Below, piece by piece: positions 25,001-38,582 of a stretch of DNA of 64,000 nucleotides (positions within the stretch are counted from its first letter, which is position 1; every line of letters starts with the position of its first letter). A program made the translations under genes and the position numbers. The stretch is from Leuctra nigra (taxonomy: Eukaryota; Arthropoda; Insecta; Plecoptera; Leuctridae), in the NCBI GenBank assembly GCA_934045905.1, contig OW203762.1:48757411-48821410 (forward strand), given 5' to 3'. The notes below the pieces were generated by a model that had not been told where the DNA came from, searched no databases, and saw nothing but the letters and a program-made list of their open reading frames with translations.

Positions 25001-26819
25001 AGATGCTAACAGTAGTCCAGGAGACCTGTAACTTTAAGATGCGACATGCAAAGTACGTTCCACTTCAGACACGAAGAGTTCCAAACAATTACTATTTGTT
25101 GATTTGGTGTTCTCTGTCGGTTGCATACTTTTCCTACTGGAATGAAATTATTTCGACTCGTCCCCCTTGGTGAAACAGAAAAATTGTGTTCTTTCAACTT
25201 CTACCTGGCTCTTCAGCTTATTCGATGGGCTAGTTGTCATTTGCAGTCACATTGAAGTCAAAGACAGAAGTCAGCGAAAAGACCACATATCAACTTCTTT
25301 ATATTTTTATAATCAGCTTTTCGCTCACACAAATCAAATCCCGATCTGTCTTTCACTCTCGCGAGATGATCCCTGCGAATATAATCTCATCATAATAAGA
25401 GAAAATACGTCTCTTCGACGCGAAACTTTCTCAATCTCACGGCACGATGCCATTGGCTGCGCGTCAGCCAATCAGGTGGCTTCTTTCACGCACTCTCACG
25501 TTCAAGGTGTCCTTCCATAGGTCTCTGTCCGGTGAACTATATGACATCATCGGTCCAAGTCATCCATCTGCCATCTAGCAGCAGTTTGTGACATCACAAC
25601 ACTACACCACACCAAACACTTTTTGAAACATTTTAATGAATTGAGACTTTTAATTACCAGATATTGCGTGATTTAAATCCCTCAACTTGTTTACCCAGAC
25701 AACTAATTCCACACACCTGGCGGTGGGAGTTGAAACTACTCTTTCCCGCCACGAAAAAGCTCGGACAGAGACAGTCGACTGACGCATTTGCGACGCACGC
25801 CGCGTGAATTTCTTTCCTAGCTGTGATTGGTTGAAACGGATCAGGTGGCATATATTTCGGACAGAGATGTACTTTGCGGGATCCATGCAATAACACCTTT
25901 ACACGCTTTGACAGGTGACATTTCGCTAATGTTTCACCCTTTGGCAGACACAAGACTAATGCTAATTGAACAAAGTAAAATAAATAACGAAACAATTGCC
26001 TGAATAGGTTGAACAGAGAGAAACCATGCATGCTTTTGCACCATTTACTAAAATAATAAACGTGAGCCAGGATTGGGTAACATTAAACTAAATGTCTACT
26101 TTAGTTGTGAGATATAAATTGCATTCCTCAGAATCATATCGTATACAGTTTAATTAAAACACCGACTTGCTTCATATTGAGCATTTGTCCGAATAATCCA
26201 TGACATAGTTCGCTTCTTCACAGCTGCGGCCGTCTGCCATCCAATAACGCCGGAGAAGTTGAAAGCAACTTGAAGCATGCCAGACCACAGCTTCTACCCT
26301 CTGTCAACTCCTGTCATTAGTGTTGCATTATTAAACTTCGATTATTAGATTAAACAGTGTGCTCACTGACTCTGTAGTCAAGCGGACATTGGGACACCAG
26401 CGCTACAGCAGCGGGGCAGCGAACTATCTTCAGAGGAGCTTTAGAGATGTGAGTTGCGCATCTCTGCTCAAAGCTGTTACCGAAACTTCACTTTTGTACA
26501 AAAACGAACACGTTTCTCTCTTCTCAAAGTATTCCACTAGCGTCCACTAGTCTACAATGATGATAGGGCATTATTATGTAAATATTTAAATCTCAGTAAA
26601 TTTGTAACGGTTTGAATTCGGCGCTGGCGCCAACGTCAAGTCGTTACCATTAGCCGGCATTTGTACCCATATTTGGAGGGTCGCCTAGAGCAGAAAAGAT
26701 GTCATGCGCAATGGTCAATGATAGTCGAGTTCGCGGATCGGCGACCTGAGCTCATTCTCTTTCTCTGGCTGACCGTCGTCGACTTCACATCGCCGCGTGA
26801 GTAGTGTTTAAATGTAGAT

Positions 26820-27690
26820 TGTAACCACGCTAAGTTGTAGCGGATATAACGTAGTGGTCTGGTCGTCCAGTCCCTATTTAAGGTTCAATCTAGAGTTATG
26901 AAACAGAATCTTTATGTTGTCTGCTGACCTGCTTGCGAGTGCAAGTAAGATAATGTATTTTGTTGTCACGTATTTTATATATAACAATCTAGTGTGGCCA
27001 CACTTGGATTGTCTCCGCGGGTCGTCGTCAGTCAGGGAAAGGGCACCCTTTTCGGATCATCAAACCTATCTAAATTCAACATTGTATTAAGTAAGTCCAG
27101 TAATCTTAGAACGTCGTCTGTACGAATTCTATTTATGTAAATGTCCGAAGTAGTTCGGCGAGCATCATATCAAGAAGTGTAAGTAACGAGTTGTTTTAAT
27201 TACTAGTAAAAGTCCGAATCAGTTCGGCAAGCAACATTGCACTGTCGTTATATTTATCATTGTATTGTATCAGTCTTATTTGCTATTCATTCAATTGCAT
27301 GTGTTGTGTTGCCTCCAGGCACACAGCTGATGAGGTTACGACCTGTGTTGTACACAGAGTCCATTTACGCGAGGAGGTCAAACCCCCGGTAATCTGTTAT
27401 CTCATTCTGATCATTTGTATGTTGTGTTTATTTGACTGTTCATTTATTCCTCACTTGAGGTTATGTAATAAAACCATAATTAATGTCAACTGGACATCAC
27501 AGCCTTATGTCTTGATAGTCTAGCACCTAGTTCTGATCCTATTGCTCTCGCTCATGTCGTGTCTCTCTCTTTGTCAACTACCACGAGATCACCCGCCCAC
27601 ACCCATCTCCAGCTGTTGCTAGCCCGGCACTGGTTATTTCTGCCCGAGGCGACGACGCCGGCGTGGCAAATTCAATTACAAAAAGTTCTG
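26820..27690. repeat. Possible solo LTR or other retroelement remnant
   Basis: Features that suggest an LTR: a 69-bp direct duplication containing GTCCGAAKYAGTTCGGCRAGC at 27142 and 27211, an AATAAA at 27469, and an almost perfect 27-bp palindrome at 26988-27014 (AGTGTGGCCACACT). I cannot define its ends, target duplication or a matching second LTR. Confidence 0.25.
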
Positions 27691-28082
27691 ATAAATAACT
27701 ATGCAACTTGAAATGTTATTATATCCTCGATGTACAAGAACGCAGGCATCGCGTGTAAGCGAGCACTTAGCCCCTAATTCCTCGCACTGCTTGACGCGTT
27801 TGCGGTGACGTCACACTACGCATTTTACACCAATTACTCGACCCGTGTCACAATAGACAACATTTTAAACCCCGAGCGCCATCTACAACTATCAACATTG
27901 CATTCTGGGTTTAGGATGTGAAGAGTTTGACAGCTGCCTGGTTGACAGTGCTAAGATGCATAAAGGAAGAATGTTTTTCGGTGTTTATTATGTTATATCA
28001 TCTCTGTATTTAAATGTAACTAATTTTAGTGGTATTCAACATAATTATGAATAATATTAAGAATAGCAGATCGTACGGAACA

Positions 28083-28199
28083 ATGTGTTGTGTTCCATTG
28101 TGCAAAAATAACACTAAATTTAGCCGTGAAGTGTTGTTTCAATACTTTCAAGGGACGTTGATTTGAAGAAAGAATGGATAAGACGCAATAAATTATGTT
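28083..28199 (+). pseudogene. THAP domain N-terminal fragment (left arm)
   Basis: Reads MCCVPLCKNNTKFSREVLF then, after a one-base frameshift, DVDLKKEWIRRNK before a stop. This fits the first half of a THAP C2CH finger: two Cys spaced C-x4-C, a phenylalanine-rich strand, then a conserved Trp. The second half (C-x2-H) is absent because the arm ends here. Confidence 0.65.
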
Positions 28200-28455
28200 T
28201 TTGTTGAAAATTTTTAGTGTAAGATGTAAATCCAATATTGTAAATATTATTAGCCTGGGCTTGAAATCATATTTATCGCTTTCAGGGGTATTCAAGTTAT
28301 TTTTCCTCTTAACAAACAGGACATTTGTAGGTAGCCGAAAATCTTATTTTTGTCAGAAATTCTGACAAAATGTGACAAAGTATGTTCCTGTATACATAAC
28401 TAATTAACAAATCAATCTGACCTATTGGTTATTCATTTCGGTTTATTCATTTATT

Positions 28456-28697
28456 CATTTTGTTAGGGGAAAAACAGGGCAATTTTTCTTCATATTTCTT
28501 ATAACCATATTTGTTAAAATGTGCACCACATATTCTGTGGTTCTTAACAGGGGACCATTTACTACATTTTCCCTGAGATCCAATTCGCCTCACACGCCTC
28601 ATTCTTTCTTCAAATCAACGTCCTTTGAAAGTATTGAAACAACACTTCACGGCTAAATTTAGTGTTATTTTTGCTCAATGGAACACAACACACTGTT
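28456..28697 (-). pseudogene. THAP domain fragment (right arm), more complete
   Basis: Minus strand, in three frames: CCVPLSKNNTKFSREVLF, then KDVDLKKE, then MRRVRRIGSQGKCSKWSP and VKNHRICGAHFNKYGYKKYE. The CGAHF is the C-x2-H end of a C2CH finger. Two single-base lesions break the frame and one zinc-binding Cys (the C of C-x4-C) is Ser, so it cannot make a working domain. Confidence 0.7.
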
Positions 28698-28926
28698 CCG
28701 TACGATCTGCTATTCTTAGTATTATTCATAAAATAATGTTGAATACCACTAAAATTAGTTACATTTAAATACAGAGATGATATAACATAACAAACACCGA
28801 AAAACATTCTTCCTTTATGCATCTCAGCACTGTCAACCAGGCAGCTGTCAAACTCTTCACATCCTAAGCCCAACATGCATCACGGCACGTCGCGCATGCG
28901 CAGTGAATTTTGAATGTTGTCTATTC

Positions 28927-31095
28927 GAGTGGGAACACGATCTTAGCGCTCCCGGCGGCCCCATGGCATTCCCAGAAGTACATGCAAATAGGCACCTCCG
29001 TGGGCCAGGCGCGGTGAAACATGGCTCAAATATCAGCCGGACCAATTAGCATGCTCCACAATGTTATTGAAGAGACAAATCACTGAGATTCCAATGTCTA
29101 CCTTAGCACTCGATCACGCAGCACTGCAAACACGCAAATGACATATCATTGAAGTTGAAATAGCTATTATTGAGCATTTGTATGACACAAAACATATACA
29201 CAAGTATGACGCTAGTGTAGCCAGCGTTACTATACGAGACTCTTATGCAACTTTCTTCGTTTCTTTTTATTTTTGGGTGTGTTTTTGAAGGCAATGCCCA
29301 GGTTAAATTCTTGAACCGATAGATCTAAAATTGTGTACACATACTAATGCCGAGTGGTCTCGTATATATGGTTTTTGAATAAGATCTCGTGATTTTTTGA
29401 AAATTAAAAATCAGACTGTTTGACCGATCAACGTAAAGCTTTGCTTGGTCACTGGGATCAACATTCTATGGGTATTTTTGAACATTTTCAGACTAATCTG
29501 CCCTTTAATCAAAAGGTATTGACATTTTACTGACTTTTTATGAGAGTTAGAATTATTCGTAAAATTTCTTGAAGGAAATACAGATATTTTATCACTGCTA
29601 CTTCGACGCATTTCGTGTCATCTCTTTCCAAGGTCTGTAGAGTACAGTACAAAGAAGCCGTGAGCAGCGCCTCGTTGATGAAGAGGTCCTGCGATGTGAC
29701 AGTCTTCCGGCCACGCTGGCTCCTCCACGGCGCATCCCAGGAGGCCGTGAGAATACCACTCCTCCACACTGCCGGGATCAATATCCAGAGCCTCCTGAAT
29801 CCTGACCTCTCTCTCACTCTCACGCGCTCTCTCGCACCCACATGATTATTCGTGTCTCATTGACAAGACAACGTACAACATAATGACAGCATTATCAAAA
29901 CCAGAACTAACTCAAATGGCGAGATTGAAAAGAAAATATCATAGTCTCATGCATCAAAGGAATGGATCGTAACTCCGATAATTTGATTGAAAAACTCCGG
30001 CAGAGAAAAGTCCCTTGAACGTTAATAGGATTAGAGTTTTCCATCTTCTGAGCAGAATGCCGTGGAGGCCAGATAGCGAGTTGGCTTCAGGTACTTTAAT
30101 CATCTCGTCTTCAATGACGTAATACTGCTCGGAGCTTTTGCAGGACGCCATTATATTGAATGGAAAACAGTACGTGGAATTTGCGTGAATATCGTTCTAC
30201 TCCAGAGCTTTTCTCGCTAGGGTCTTCTTGCATCAAAACGCTTACAAAAAGTCCCTCCACAGGACTTGCTCTCTGAAGTCGCCCGAACGTTCTACATGAG
30301 TCTCCAACTAGAGAGTGTCAAGAGTGACATAAAGATGACATATCGACGCGTGGAGAAGCAAATCACAAACAGCAAACTGAATTACACGAAATTGAAGCAA
30401 CAGCGAGCTCATTCTACGTCCAGTGACACAAAGAGTCCAACTAAATCTGAAATATGAAAAAAATTACGATCACTATCATGTGAACAATTGTCAATATTTT
30501 ACTTGAAAAATAGAACATTGAATAAGTTGGCAAATTCTCATCCGGAGATTTATATCTGGTTTCAGTAACTTGGAACTTTGTGTGTAAAATCAGTGATGGC
30601 GCTCGGTAGTTTCCGCAGCGCCCTGAATCATGCTCGGAAGTCCATGTCAATGATTTCCTTCGAGAGCAGTTTCTCATGAAACTTGGGCACTTCTCTGATC
30701 GAGGTTATTTATGACTGCATCAGTAGAAGGACCGCTCGCGACGCCTCGGCCAGCCGACGGAGCATAAAAGATGTTTGATTGAAGCAGATTGAAATTGACA
30801 CGCGGTTATTGATTACGGTTCGGATAATGCACAGGGATGTCCAACTCTCAAGAAGCCATCGGCACACATGGCTACATATTGATTCGTAATAACTACCCAA
30901 ACTCTATGGCTCTTGCAGCAGCGTCCATTCGTCGTACCTTGGACAGTTATGGATTATAACTAAGACATCACATTTCAATAGTAAGTTGGGGAATGGAAAT
31001 AATATTTGATGTCAGCTCCTCTCGAATTCTAACTAACGATCAGAGTTATAACACGATTAGAGAAGTATTGGCGAATAGTATTGACTAAGTATTGG
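28927..31095. other. Intronic; GC-rich island at 29.64-29.84 kb
   Basis: Contains a partial copy (29290-29545) of the repeat family at 49607-50612 and a GC-rich block (29640-29845) that could be an exon of unknown identity. No other coding signal. Confidence 0.45.
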
Positions 31096-31397
31096 CAGGG
31101 CTCCCAACAGTTTCTACCTTCAAAAAAAGTGAGTTCTAATGACTTTAAGGTAGAAAAAAATTACCAAAAAATGACCTTAGTAAATCAACGTTTAACAATA
31201 AAATAAAGAAATTATATCATTTGACTTAGTAATGAATGATCACTTGAAATTATAATTGAGGGGGTCAGAATATAAAGCATCAAAATGACGATTCTAAAAA
31301 CGAGATAGGCAAATGGTGTGTTGTATCTGTCCTTCATTCATTAAAAATGATTTATTTTACCTAAGCAATGCTTCAAAAATCACTTCGATATTATACT

Positions 31398-32396
31398 AGG
31401 AAAACGCTCAGTGTAACGCGTTGATGAGCGAGCACAGAACATGCAACATCCCCATAGTAACGATGCACGACACGGCACAAGACGATTTTCTCTGCAATTT
31501 TTCAATCTCCATAATACTCTAGATGAATAACAGATCCATTGTGTCGTGAAGTCTTACCTACATAACTTCTCCAGAAATCTCTTGTGACATCCCATACTAA
31601 ACTCGTAAAATTACAATTAATACTTGACTGATTGGGCTTACAATATGTAACATTTAATATTAAGTTGGTCTTGATCACCATGCAAAATTTGAACTTAATG
31701 TGAACATTTTTATTGTCGACCAATCAGAAGACATTATTTAAACTTAAACCAATTAGAGGATTTGGCCTTTGTACTGCATCCGATTTTATGCGCTAGCTCA
31801 AAAATGCTTTCATTTTACTGTACATTGTGGATAGCTTGGCTGCTCTACAGGCCTTGCCTTGGAACAGAAGCTTAAAGAAGGCAGGGATGACAATTTAGTA
31901 TACATTTTTCAAGATTATGGAATAAAATGACCTTAAAATGACAAAACTTTTGAAAATAACGACAGATTAGACTGAAAATTGGCAAAATTACCTAAAATGT
32001 TGGTACCAATGACCACGCGAAGTTTCAAGTTGATCGGTCAATCTGTTCTAGTTTAAATGTCAAAAATCACATGAAAAATGGTTTTAAATTTGAACCAATA
32101 GGAGGATTTGGCTGAAATTTTGTATGATTGGGTAAAATGTTAGTGGTAATGACTTGTCAAAATTTCAAATTGATCAAACAAACCAATCGAAAGATAATTT
32201 TTTTTTAGAACCAATCACGGGAGCCCATTCAAAAACGATCCCAGGGACCGCATAGAGTACGTTAGTATGTGTACAAAATTTCAGATCGATTGCTTGAGCG
32301 GTTTGACATGGGCTGTGACCACAAAAAAAAAAAAAACACACAGAGAAAGTGCCATAAGAGTACCGTGGTGACGCTCTCTACGCTCGCTCAATTATC
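31398..32396 (-). mobile_element. Helitron-like repeat, copy 1 (nested)
   Basis: Read on the minus strand it begins ATTGAGCGAGCGTAGAGAGC and ends with the hairpin AACGC-(10 nt)-GCGTT followed by TTCCTAG and T. It consists mostly of degenerate ~130-160-bp monomers containing CGATCAA...TTTGCATGGTCATTGGGACCAA. No Rep/helicase frame. Confidence 0.5.
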
Positions 32397-32652
32397 GTTC
32401 AACTAAAATCAAATACCAGCCAGTAGATAATTCGTAAAACAATAACTGTGTAAACGATCGGCGATTGTCAGGGGAACCACATTTGCTGACGAACACAATT
32501 GGGGGTTTGGGGGGAGGACCCCCCAACATATTGAGGGTCCGGGGCGAACAGCCCCGGGATGGTTGAATTTCAGGAACTAATTTGGTGCCTTTTTATGCGA
32601 TTTGTATTCAATTTTAAGCCAATTTTTACTTCCATGACAAAAAAAATGACTT

Positions 32653-33054
32653 TTAAGAGGCAAACGGAAGCGAACGGGAATCGCACGGTTCGTCAGAGCG
32701 TTTTTTTGAAATTTTGTCTTCCCACTAAATAATTTTAAAAAATCAGATAGTAACGACCCATTACAGCCTAATAGACTAAATAATGCCGCACACTGGAGTA
32801 CTTTATGACCTCTGGTGCGACCTCAAAGTGTTAAATACGATTATTCTTATTATTTTACTAAAAATATCGTATTTAACACTTTGAGGTCGCACCAGAGGTC
32901 ATAATGAACTCCAGTGTGCGGCATTATTTAGTATAATAGGCTGTAATGGGTCGTTACTATCTGATTTTTTAAAATTATTTAGTGGGAAGACAAAATTTCA
33001 AAAAAACGCTCTGACGAACCGTGTGATTCCCGCTCGCTTCCGTTTGCCTCTTAA
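32653..33054. mobile_element. Foldback MITE with ~190-bp arms (nested in hAT-like element)
   Basis: Ends TTAAGAGGCAAACGGAAGCG and its reverse complement. The arms remain more than 90% complementary almost to the apex near 32855 (GTGTTAAATACGAT). The TTAA could be a duplicated target or part of the repeat. Confidence 0.85.
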
Positions 33055-33178
33055 TGACCAAATGACTATAAATCATGAAAAAAATGACTTTTATTGACCT
33101 GGCTCAAAAAAATGACTGTTATTGACCTGGCTCAAAAAAATGACTTTTAGTGAAAATAGTGACCACTTGGGAGCCCTG

Positions 33179-36100
33179 TATTGGCGACACGACATCATCT
33201 ACTCTCTCTGTGTGAGTCTTGCGATTGCCGAGTCAGTCCGGACAACGACGAGTTGAAACAATGATGAACTCGTCCACCGCGGCGAATGTCCTAGACACAA
33301 ATAATCAATCCTAATTCATGCATAAAGCTGGAGATCTGTCGCAGGCTGCAGCCCGAGCCCAAGGGAAATCGCCGCCATTTGCAATGCAAATTTCCCGCCG
33401 CGAATCTGCTGTCCGACTCTCAGCCGATGATACAAATACGATGTGGGCGAGACAGCGTGCATTCTCTTGTTTGTACTCCTTTCATCGGCCGTCACCAATC
33501 ATTCTCAATTACATCGCCGAAGATGCTCGACAGTAGGAAGCCACGTGACCCAATCAACCAATCCGAGTCGCGCACGCGAGGCAGTAATTACATCGCATCG
33601 AACTGATCAATTATAGACGCGTGATCGAACACGAGAACAACATGTCCGCGTCGACATCGCAACGCACTCACTCGAGTCGGAAGCGATTGCGCGTGGCTGA
33701 TCTACATTATCAGAGCCATCAGACATGTTCATTGCATGTTGGCACGGCGCCGGCCGATGTGTGCTGCCGATATGGCAAGCGCCGAAGAAGTCAACCAGAA
33801 CGTTGTCTTCGGCTACTAAATATAACCTGAGAGAGTGGATTTTGCTTGACACGGCTGTCTGCACATGTCATGACGACATGATAAGACGGCGTGATGTGAG
33901 ATAGGATGGACCAGGATGCTGTAGGCCTGCTCACTCAGCTGAGGCGGAGCCGGCGGAGCCAGCGGAGCGGAACATCGCGACCCCCGCTGATAGCAGCACT
34001 TGGCATTAACCACGCACTGCTCAGCAGCAAGGAGAAGCGAATGAAGAAACTCCCGGCTGATCTCGAACCATAGTGGAACTATCACTGGTTAGGCAGTAAT
34101 ATTCTTCTACCATGATCTCGAACTATCCCCGCACCTGTGTGATATCAGCGCGGTTCACGTGACACTTGCCGCTGCACGAGCCGGTGCGTGAAGCAACGCA
34201 GATCTGTTTGTTTCCTCTACGGATATTTGCATTGATCTCCAGGAATAGCTCAGAAACGGCCGGCGGATCCGAACAATTTGTTCAATAGTTATGAGAATTG
34301 CATCTCTGGTATAACGCGGTTTATCTCGACGTCGACGCCGACGTGCGAGTGACGCAGAGCAGACGTGCGTGACGCAATCACGGCCACGTGTCTCGATGAC
34401 ACGCAAGCGAGATCGCTCCTCTCTTGAACTCCTCGGGGTAGAGGGGGGGGGGGGATGTTGTTGGTGAATAATGATCAACACCAATTCCTACGGGGCGAGA
34501 CGGATCCACAATCCGCAGGCCGATTAAACTATTTAAAATTTTACCACTTCGGAAATCAAATCTAGCGTGAATGTTACAATACAATAAATTTTACATGAAG
34601 GAACGTTTAATTATCCAAAATGTTTCATTCCTGTCCAATAACCTCTCTTGCCGCCTCCCACTACAATTACTTCTAATCCCTCCACCACCGTCCCGACGCC
34701 GAGTGGCTGAAGCACAACGGGCGAGTTTCCATCGACGACGTCCGCAGTTTGTGACAAAACAGAAACAGATTCCTACGACCAGCCGCATCTCTAGCCAATT
34801 ATCTCTGCAATATTACTTCATTTCAATATAATTCCAACATGGTCGAGATCTCACGTGCCAGTGACAAATACTTCCAGCTCGCGAGCGCAACGACACAAAC
34901 GAGCGAATGATTCCTCTTATCTTCATAGTCTTCATCATTGCTACCTACATCAAGGCTATTGGGCTCGCCTGACAACGGATCGTGTTCCTGCAAGTTCGAC
35001 TCGATGATTAGTAATAACATGGAAAGGGTTTGATGTGATACAACGCGTTGATTGACGTACAGAGCAATAAACCCGTCATGTGATGCACGTGAAATGAAGC
35101 GAATGTAGTGAAGTTCTGGACGTTCTGCTTCCGCAAACATGCATGGTCTTGGGTTTTACGAGGCTCTGGTCGAACACATGGCTGGCGCTAATTCGAGCCG
35201 CAGTGATGCTTGCGGATGCAGCGAAGCAAGCAGCGACACCACACACACCGCATGCGCCATCATGATCACGACGACGCCGCTGTATTACTGTTTTCATCAC
35301 TAACATTGTTTTTAGATTGGGTTGCTTTATATATTTATATTGCTTTCCCCTCATATAACGGGTTAATGAGCCGCTTCCTGAGAGTTTTCTTCTTAAAACT
35401 TTTGCTGCTTTTCTCGTGTTATTCAATCTATAATTATAGAGCGAGCGAAATCTAACCACTGAGCTGAAATTACTTTGTTATCTAATCCTCACAGCTTGAG
35501 TACAATATCTCAACTTTAAAGTTCAAACTTTTGAATTTTGAACATTCTATAAAATATCACTTTACGTCAATATATTATGAAGGTGGAGGGGAGTCTAACT
35601 AATTAATTACGAACTAATTTGATATGCATCGCACCACTGCCTCTGGACTGCTAACAACATGTACTCATGACCCGCGTTTAGTAGGCAAGTTTCCTCAGAC
35701 TGTAATTATCCAGGTATGAGACGAGAGATGAACACGTGGGAGGATCCGCATCTCGCTGGACCAGATCAATCACGCAACTCCAGCATCTCGTGAGAAACGT
35801 CTGCACAACATGTTATCATCTCGCCCATGTCGATGACAGGCGGGGATGATCGATTCACACGGACTCATTCTCCGGACAGCGCAGTGGCGGATCCAATGTG
35901 AGACTTTGGAAGACTTCACGATGTATAGCTGAATGATGTAATGAGGGCTTCAATATATAGTCTCACTCTCCCAGGTGGAGCAATCTCCTAATGCATGCAA
36001 TTTGATACGCTCTGACGAGGTTCGAATGTTCTGACGATACAGAAAAGACGTGGCCATCTGAGGTCCACTGGCAAAGCGTTGATCCAAGAGAGCGCTGGGA

Positions 36101-38582
36101 ACTCACGCAATGCCGGCCGAACGAAGTGGACGATGCGTGGAAGAATCAGGCGGAGATGATTCGAAATGTGGCATTTAGCAAAAGAAAACAAATTATCACG
36201 GAAAATCGATGAAAAAATCATTTTAAAAGAAGAAAAGTTCATTATTAAGTATCGATACTTGTATATTTGAAACAAATGTAACAATAGCTATAACCCAACG
36301 ACGTGACGTTTTTAACAAACTAGACATAAACATAGATCGTGACTGTTTGTTTCCGAGATGCATAACATCTACCAGATAAACGCACTATTACGGCCTCAAC
36401 GAGTGATTGTGGCTCCTCGGTATGTTTAGTTATCCCACCGTCAGATTCATGCGCGCCACAAACTTTCAAACACCCAGACATTTCATTTGCAATTAGACCA
36501 GATTGTTCACCAGAGGGTGAACTAAGATTGAAGATTAATGAAGTAATTAAAAGCCAGTTTCAGAGCAGTTAATTAACGCATAATGAAAGGTCAACGGATT
36601 ACGCAACAAAAGACATAACTACGCTAAGTGGGGATCGAACCAGCGAGCATCGAGCCGCATTTGGCCGGCTATGAGATGACGCATGCAAGTCAATCAGCAT
36701 AACAAGCGAGCAGTCTTCATTCAATCACGGAGAGAAATATTTACAACGCCAGGCTTGTTGACTTCTTTAATATGAATGTTCAGAGTTGTTCAAATGTGTT
36801 TTTCTAGTAAAAAGTAATTGTGATTTGAACATAAAGAAAACAATGTCAGAGAGAAAAGTTCAGAAAATTTTCTGATTTTCTTCTGCAGATTGTTTTATTA
36901 TTTTAGCTGGGTTTCTACTGCTGATTTATAAAAGGAATTGTGATAAACAGTAATTTGTTGCAATTTCGCGCAATATATCTGCATTTACATTAAATTGCTA
37001 GTTTATAGCCTGCCGCTTGATACTTTTCTCCGTGTGGAATACTTGGCTTGCTCCTCTGCGGAGAGCACTTGGTTCCTGGTACCGCGAGATTTCTCACTCT
37101 CTCATATTCCAACTATTTCGCTCGATCGAAGTTGATTTTGGCAACCGCTCGGAAAGCGTGGATCCGGGTGGCTCAATGAAGACAAAAGCCAAACGCAACC
37201 GTCGTGTGTAGAAAACACACCAAGTCTACGAGCCAGGAACCAAATGTGCATCGCAGAGAAAACAAACCTCCTTGCAATGAAGTTGAATGAATCAAGTCGC
37301 ATCAACAACTGAAATAAACAAAACAATCTACCAAGTTCATATTCACTTTCTGCATCCTCTGCTATAGTTTCCATCGTGGTGGGTAGACGATGTCGGCATG
37401 GTCCTCACACACACACTGTCACATCGTCCGCCGGTGACGTCTGATCGCGCACTGCACGAGACGAGATCGAGATCGAGATGCTTCGGGCACGAGCTCGCAC
37501 GGGCTCGGCTGTCCTCGGCACAGCTCGGCTCGCCGCGACATCATCTGGCGCCAGCACTTGGTGGCAGCGGTGGGGCCGCACTTGTCATTCCGCACGCGTT
37601 TTGATTCTCCTCTCAGTTATATAAAGACTGTCACCAACAAATGTGCACTGTGTAATCGACAAAATGTGGGGGTTTATGCGAAAATGCGCATACTTGACGC
37701 CGCGGAGGAATATGAATTGCTTGATCAAGTGTGGCTCGCGCATGAATATGAGCTGAATATTACACCGTGCATTTCAAACACATAAACTCCAACGTCTGAA
37801 GTTCGAAATGAATGGTATATAATAATTCGCTCTGATGCGAGTTCTTGACAAGAAGTTCGATCGAGACATCAACTCGAGTTCAGCCGCAAAGTGAAAGAAT
37901 GAAATAACGACTGACTAGAGCCACGGGGTCAATCAAAGTCGCTACTTGATCGCATCAAATGTGTCGATGTAGCGTTGGAAAAACTCCCTCCTCCGCTCCA
38001 TCTAGCGGCGAACCCTTGACCTTATCTGACCTCCATGTGACCTGGCGTTAATCAAACTTGGACCCTCCCCCCGCCTCGTCGCCCCCTGAATCCACCTCGC
38101 CGAGACATAAACCCGGGACCGCGGTACTCAGAGCGGAAACATCCAGCGAGAACATTTAGCACCTTCTTCCACCGCCATGCGATGGTGGCGCCGTGCTGCG
38201 GGTGAGAAACTCAACCGACTCATACGACGTGTTGAAGCATCACAAACAAACACTGCACCATTTTACATTATTGTTGTTTGTATTTAGAAAATCAATTCAT
38301 CTTTTCATACAAAATTATTTAAATAACGTGCACCATTTTGGAAATTTTTGAAATCCGCAGTTACTTATTTAGATTTTAGAAACCAGCTCATGACAACACC
38401 ATAATCTCGAGCGAAAGGCGAATTGTAATTGTGATTTCAATTAAATTAAAGCGTGCTGTGTTAAGCCAAGTTTACACGGTTCCATAATATTTCATTTAAT
38501 TCATAGAGTTAAATCTTTTCGTTCGACGAATGTAATCGTGTAGACGCGAAATTGAAGCAAAGGTACGTTTCATATAGTCGAT
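33179..38582. other. No gene seen
   Basis: Intronic; G13 run at 34441-34453. GC-rich patches at 34300-34500 and 37400-37600 were examined and show no domain. A TGGTTCGATCCCCA string at 36630 lacks a tRNA cloverleaf. Confidence 0.5.

Larger units (their letters stand above)
27853..28926. mobile_element. Palindromic THAP-domain DNA transposon relic
   Basis: Two arms of about 325 bp (27853-28176 and 28600-28926) are inverted copies of each other, about 85-90% alike, around a 423-bp middle. Both arms carry the start of a THAP zinc-finger coding region. THAP domains occur in P-element-type transposases and in other THAP transposons, so the relic probably comes from one of these; the family is inferred. 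Confidence 0.75.
31096..33178. mobile_element. Non-autonomous hAT-like element with nested insertions
   Basis: Exact 12-bp terminal inverted repeats CAGGGCTCCCAA / TTGGGAGCCCTG are flanked by the direct repeat TATTGG at 31090-31095 and 33179-33184. The CAGGG start is typical of hAT ends; hAT makes 8-bp duplications and only 6 bp match here, so the superfamily is tentative. No transposase frame. Subterminal regions have repeated ATGACTTTTA motifs. Two other elements sit inside. Confidence 0.7.

Noticed and set aside
36625..36700. tRNA gene on the minus strand (TGGTTCGATCCCCA)
   Set aside because: The T-arm pairs only 3 of 5 positions and no A-box or acceptor stem fits; at most a tRNA-derived repeat fragment.
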